NCBI GenBank assembly: GCA_034509495.1 | Contig: CM067502.1 | Span: forward strand, 49,210,070 to 49,274,069 | Reading direction: 5' to 3' | DNA length: 64,000 nucleotides | DNA from: Acestrorhynchus altus | Taxonomy: Eukaryota; Chordata; Actinopteri; Characiformes; Acestrorhynchidae | Shown: one piece after another, positions 61,807-64,000 of the stretch | Layout of the letters: each line of letters begins with the position of its first letter | How positions within the stretch are numbered: the first letter of the stretch is position 1 | Position numbers and translations under genes: made by a program | The notes under the pieces: model-generated | What the model was told of the DNA's origin: nothing | What the model saw: the letters and a program-made list of their open reading frames with translations, nothing else | The model's database searches: none

Positions 61807-62109
61807 GGGGCGGCACGATGGCACAGTGGATAGCACTGTTACCTGGGTTTGATCCCCGAGTGGGGCGACCTGGGAAGTTTCTGTGTGGAGTTTGCATGTT
61901 CTCCCTGTGTGTGCGTGGGTTTCCTCTGGGTACTCCGGTTTCCCCCACAGTCCAAAGACATGCATTATAGGTGAATTGGTGACTCTAAAGTGGCCGTGTG
62001 TGTGCGCCCTGTCTAGGGTTGTTTCCCGCCCTTGCGCTCAGAGTTGCCGGCTGGGCACCGGCTCACCCGTTACCCTATTCAGGAATAAGCGGTGTAGAAG
62101 ATGGATGGA
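61807..62109 (+). mobile_element. V-SINE/DANA-type SINE with 13-bp target duplication
   Basis: Starts GGGCGGCACGATGGCACAGT, has a tRNA-like B-box (GGTTTGATCCCCG) and the central block 'tgtgtggagtttgcatgttc' with 'ctccggtttcccccacagtc'. It ends in a (GATG)n-like tail. It is flanked by TAGTTGGTGAGTA at 61794-61806 and 62110-62122, a perfect target-site duplication, which implies a recent insertion. Confidence 0.92.
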
Positions 62110-62939
62110 TAGTTGGTGAGTAAGAGCAAAAACTGCCTTTGACAACATATTCCCTTTGCCCTCTTTAATCTCATGATGACACAACATGTGCCATATCTCA
62201 AAATTCAAATTCAAAACAATTATTCATAAACATCCATTCATGTTATGATTAGTAAATAACACTACAATGGCTAAAGTGGTGTCACAGCATTGATTGATGC
62301 TGCTCCGACACTATGCCTGTATTTACTGATCACCCCAAAATGAAAGGTGAATGGAGAGATTCTCTCAAAAGGTCTTTGATGGAGGCCTGAGGAACATCAT
62401 CTTACACCCTGAGCAGATCAGCGCTTTAATAAATCTGTCTTTTGATTGATCAGTTACTTACCTTTTCATCTTCCATTTTTGAAGCTATGTTGTCCTCCAT
62501 GTTCATGGTTCTCTAGTATGAAAATAAAATGTTATTAATCTCAAGCAGTGACTCATCAAAATTACATGGTCTTTGTCAATGTAAGAAGTGGTTTAAACAG
62601 GAGTGAGATCTGGACAGCAATGGTTTTACACTATTATAAAATATATCATTAAACAAAGTAGTTATGCACTTCCACTGAAATCTAATAACACTGTATTTTC
62701 TTCATTGAAAGGAACATCCAGCAGAACCAAAACAGGGCTGTACAACTGACAAATTCCAAAATCTAAACTAAAACAGTCTTGACTTTTCATATTTACACCC
62801 TCAAACTTTACATAATTCAGCCCAATCTTTTAAGGTCTATTCAAAGCTGCCATACTTTAAAACACAATGACCACTTTGGGAGAATAAAGAAGCAAGACCA
62901 TATGCATGCTGTACTAAAACCTAACCCTAGTCAACCTGC

Positions 62940-63175
62940 AACAATCAATCAATCATTGTTTAAATAGTGATTTTTACAACAAAGGTGTTAAAGCAGCTTT
63001 ACAGCAGCTTTACAGAAATCCAGCTTTACAGAGCCTCAAATGAGCAGTCGGTGTTGCAACTGTGGCAAGTAAAAAAAATGTCCCTCCGACAAGGAGGAAG
63101 AAACCTTGAGAGGACCCAAAGGTCAGAACGGAACCCATCCTCATCTGTTCGACACCGGATAGCACAGACATAAAG
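62940..63175. mobile_element. Teleost interspersed repeat fragment
   Basis: Contains 'aaagcagctttacagcagct' and 'aggaagaaaccttgagagga', phrases remembered as recurring in many fish genomes. The superfamily was not determined. Confidence 0.5.
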
Positions 63176-63539
63176 CATGAAAAGTAAAGAGTAAAATATA
63201 AAGAGCTATAATGCATTTCTTATATAACAAGAATCATCTTTTAACATGCAAAATAGATAAGTAATGTTTTATAAACATTTATATTTATAACTTCATAAGT
63301 GTCAGATTTAAATATCATTGTGAATAAATGTATTTAAAATGTATCAGTGCTGTACTTTTCTGAGTCCAACAAACTCATTAATGCCCTAGAAAGTCAACAG
63401 GAAACAGACTCAGAGCACTCCACTTCCTGTATAGCCCACTATTCAAACAATTCAATCTATTTCAATCTTGAACTGGATGTTTTTGGACCTCAGCACCACC
63501 TTCTAATGCCACCTTCTCGGGAAAACGTTATATTAATGT

Positions 63540-63640
63540 ATTTACCTGATTATTTAGAGAAGATTACTCTTCCGTTCAGGCGTTGGCTGCTTTATTCATG
63601 ATCACGTGACACCTCTGCTCTGATCCTTTCACTTTCTCTC
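63540..63640 (-). promoter_or_regulatory. First exon and promoter of the GIMAP pseudogene
   Basis: A minus-strand donor CAG|GTAAATAC near 63547 ends a probable non-coding exon. Upstream are CACGTG (63603-63608) and an ISRE-like GAAAGTGAAA (63627-63636), the same two motifs as at gene 1. Confidence 0.5.
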
Positions 63641-63744
63641 TCAGAGTTGAGTCTAAGTTCAGTTCCACACTCAGGGTGTCTGCTGTGGTTAAGATGCAGA
63701 ACTTTTACTCATTTAATAACAATGATATTTAAAAACAAAAAACA

Positions 63745-63776
<32 letters not shown>

Positions 63777-63850
63777 CTACTATTATTAATAATACTAATC
63801 CTAATAATTATTATTATATATTAATATTATTATATTATTATATATATAAA
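63745..63850. repeat. (AAC)n followed by TA-rich sequence
   Basis: About ten AAC units, then an ATTATT-rich stretch. Confidence 0.85.
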
Positions 63851-64000
63851 ACCCAGTGTCATTGGACAGCTTAAAACTGTGATTGATTCAATTATTGATT
63901 TGAAACTCAGTGTTTTGGTAACGTATTGTTGACTACTTTTACATTTATAGCGTTTGTCTGATGCTCTTCCCATAATCCCTCAGTTCGTCACCTAACCAAT

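Larger units (their letters stand above)
58028..62506 (-). pseudogene. GIMAP-family gene with deleted P-loop (cluster gene 3)
   Basis: Same plan as cluster gene 1: exons 62462-62506 (MNMEDNIASKMEDEK), 60667-60770, 59501-59588 (STLDYKEDVKQ), 59208-59264 (membrane segment, VILMAGFIPILVAV) and a GTPase exon from 59095. In the last exon LRLMLVG is followed directly by the sequence that in gene 1 comes 68 bp later. This removes the whole P-loop (GKTGAGKSASGN) and shifts the frame. Downstream sequence is still close to gene 1 (PGPHIFLLVVRVGRFTQEE, FTGGDLLEGKPIEKYIS). Further lesions are a TAG at 58295-58297, another stop near 58130, and exon 4 ending in phase 0 where gene 1 ends in phase 1. A terminal membrane helix (GLIIVLIILTCICFY) survives. 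It cannot encode an active GTPase. Confidence 0.85.

Noticed and set aside
61807..61880. tRNA gene
   Set aside because: The A/B-box-like sequence is the head of the SINE and does not fold into a proper tRNA.

Overview
The window is vertebrate nuclear DNA, most likely from a ray-finned fish. It has short exons with GT-AG introns, very dense (AC)n/(AG)n microsatellites, a V-SINE/DANA-type SINE, a scattered teleost-style MITE, and a fish-type GIMAP cluster. The repeat set suggests an otophysan teleost (characin or catfish relative), but that is an inference from remembered repeat families.

Layout, left to right. (1) 33-4827, minus: mri1, methylthioribose-1-phosphate isomerase, five exons, 3' end outside the window. 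(2) 4828-9673: CpG-rich mri1 promoter, then repeat-rich intergenic DNA. (3) 9674-24599, minus: cc2d1a. Its N-terminal exons read well, but its 3' half carries several frameshifts and stops, so this copy looks like a pseudogene. (4) 26354-30811, plus: brme1, a meiotic recombination factor, with one giant repetitive acidic exon and three small conserved C-terminal exons. (5) 33403-34284, minus: nanos3, a single-exon germ-cell RNA regulator lying tail-to-tail with brme1. (6) 34780-35530: a ~72-bp minisatellite in which every unit carries a consensus 5' splice site in nanos3 sense. (7) 37244-41400, minus: an SSX2IP/ADIP-like centrosomal coiled-coil gene. (8) 42560-44110: eight same-direction CTCF-like motifs inside a complex repeat. 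(9) 48305-49520, minus: a two-exon G-protein gamma subunit of GNG5 type. (10) 50640-63640, minus: an AIG1/GIMAP immune GTPase cluster. It holds one intact gene with unusual architecture, one coiled-coil gene ending in a CaaX box behind a duplicated promoter, and one pseudogene whose P-loop has been deleted.

As I remember the human map, mri1, nanos3, brme1 and cc2d1a are neighbours on 19p13, and SSX2IP and GNG5 are neighbours on 1p22. Here the two groups are contiguous. brme1 and nanos3 form a convergent germline pair. The GIMAP promoters share an interferon-type element and an E-box, which suggests immune co-regulation. Many microsatellites sit exactly at intron ends and supply splice-site sequence. 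All exon limits were read by eye from splice motifs and remembered homologues; no alignment was run.
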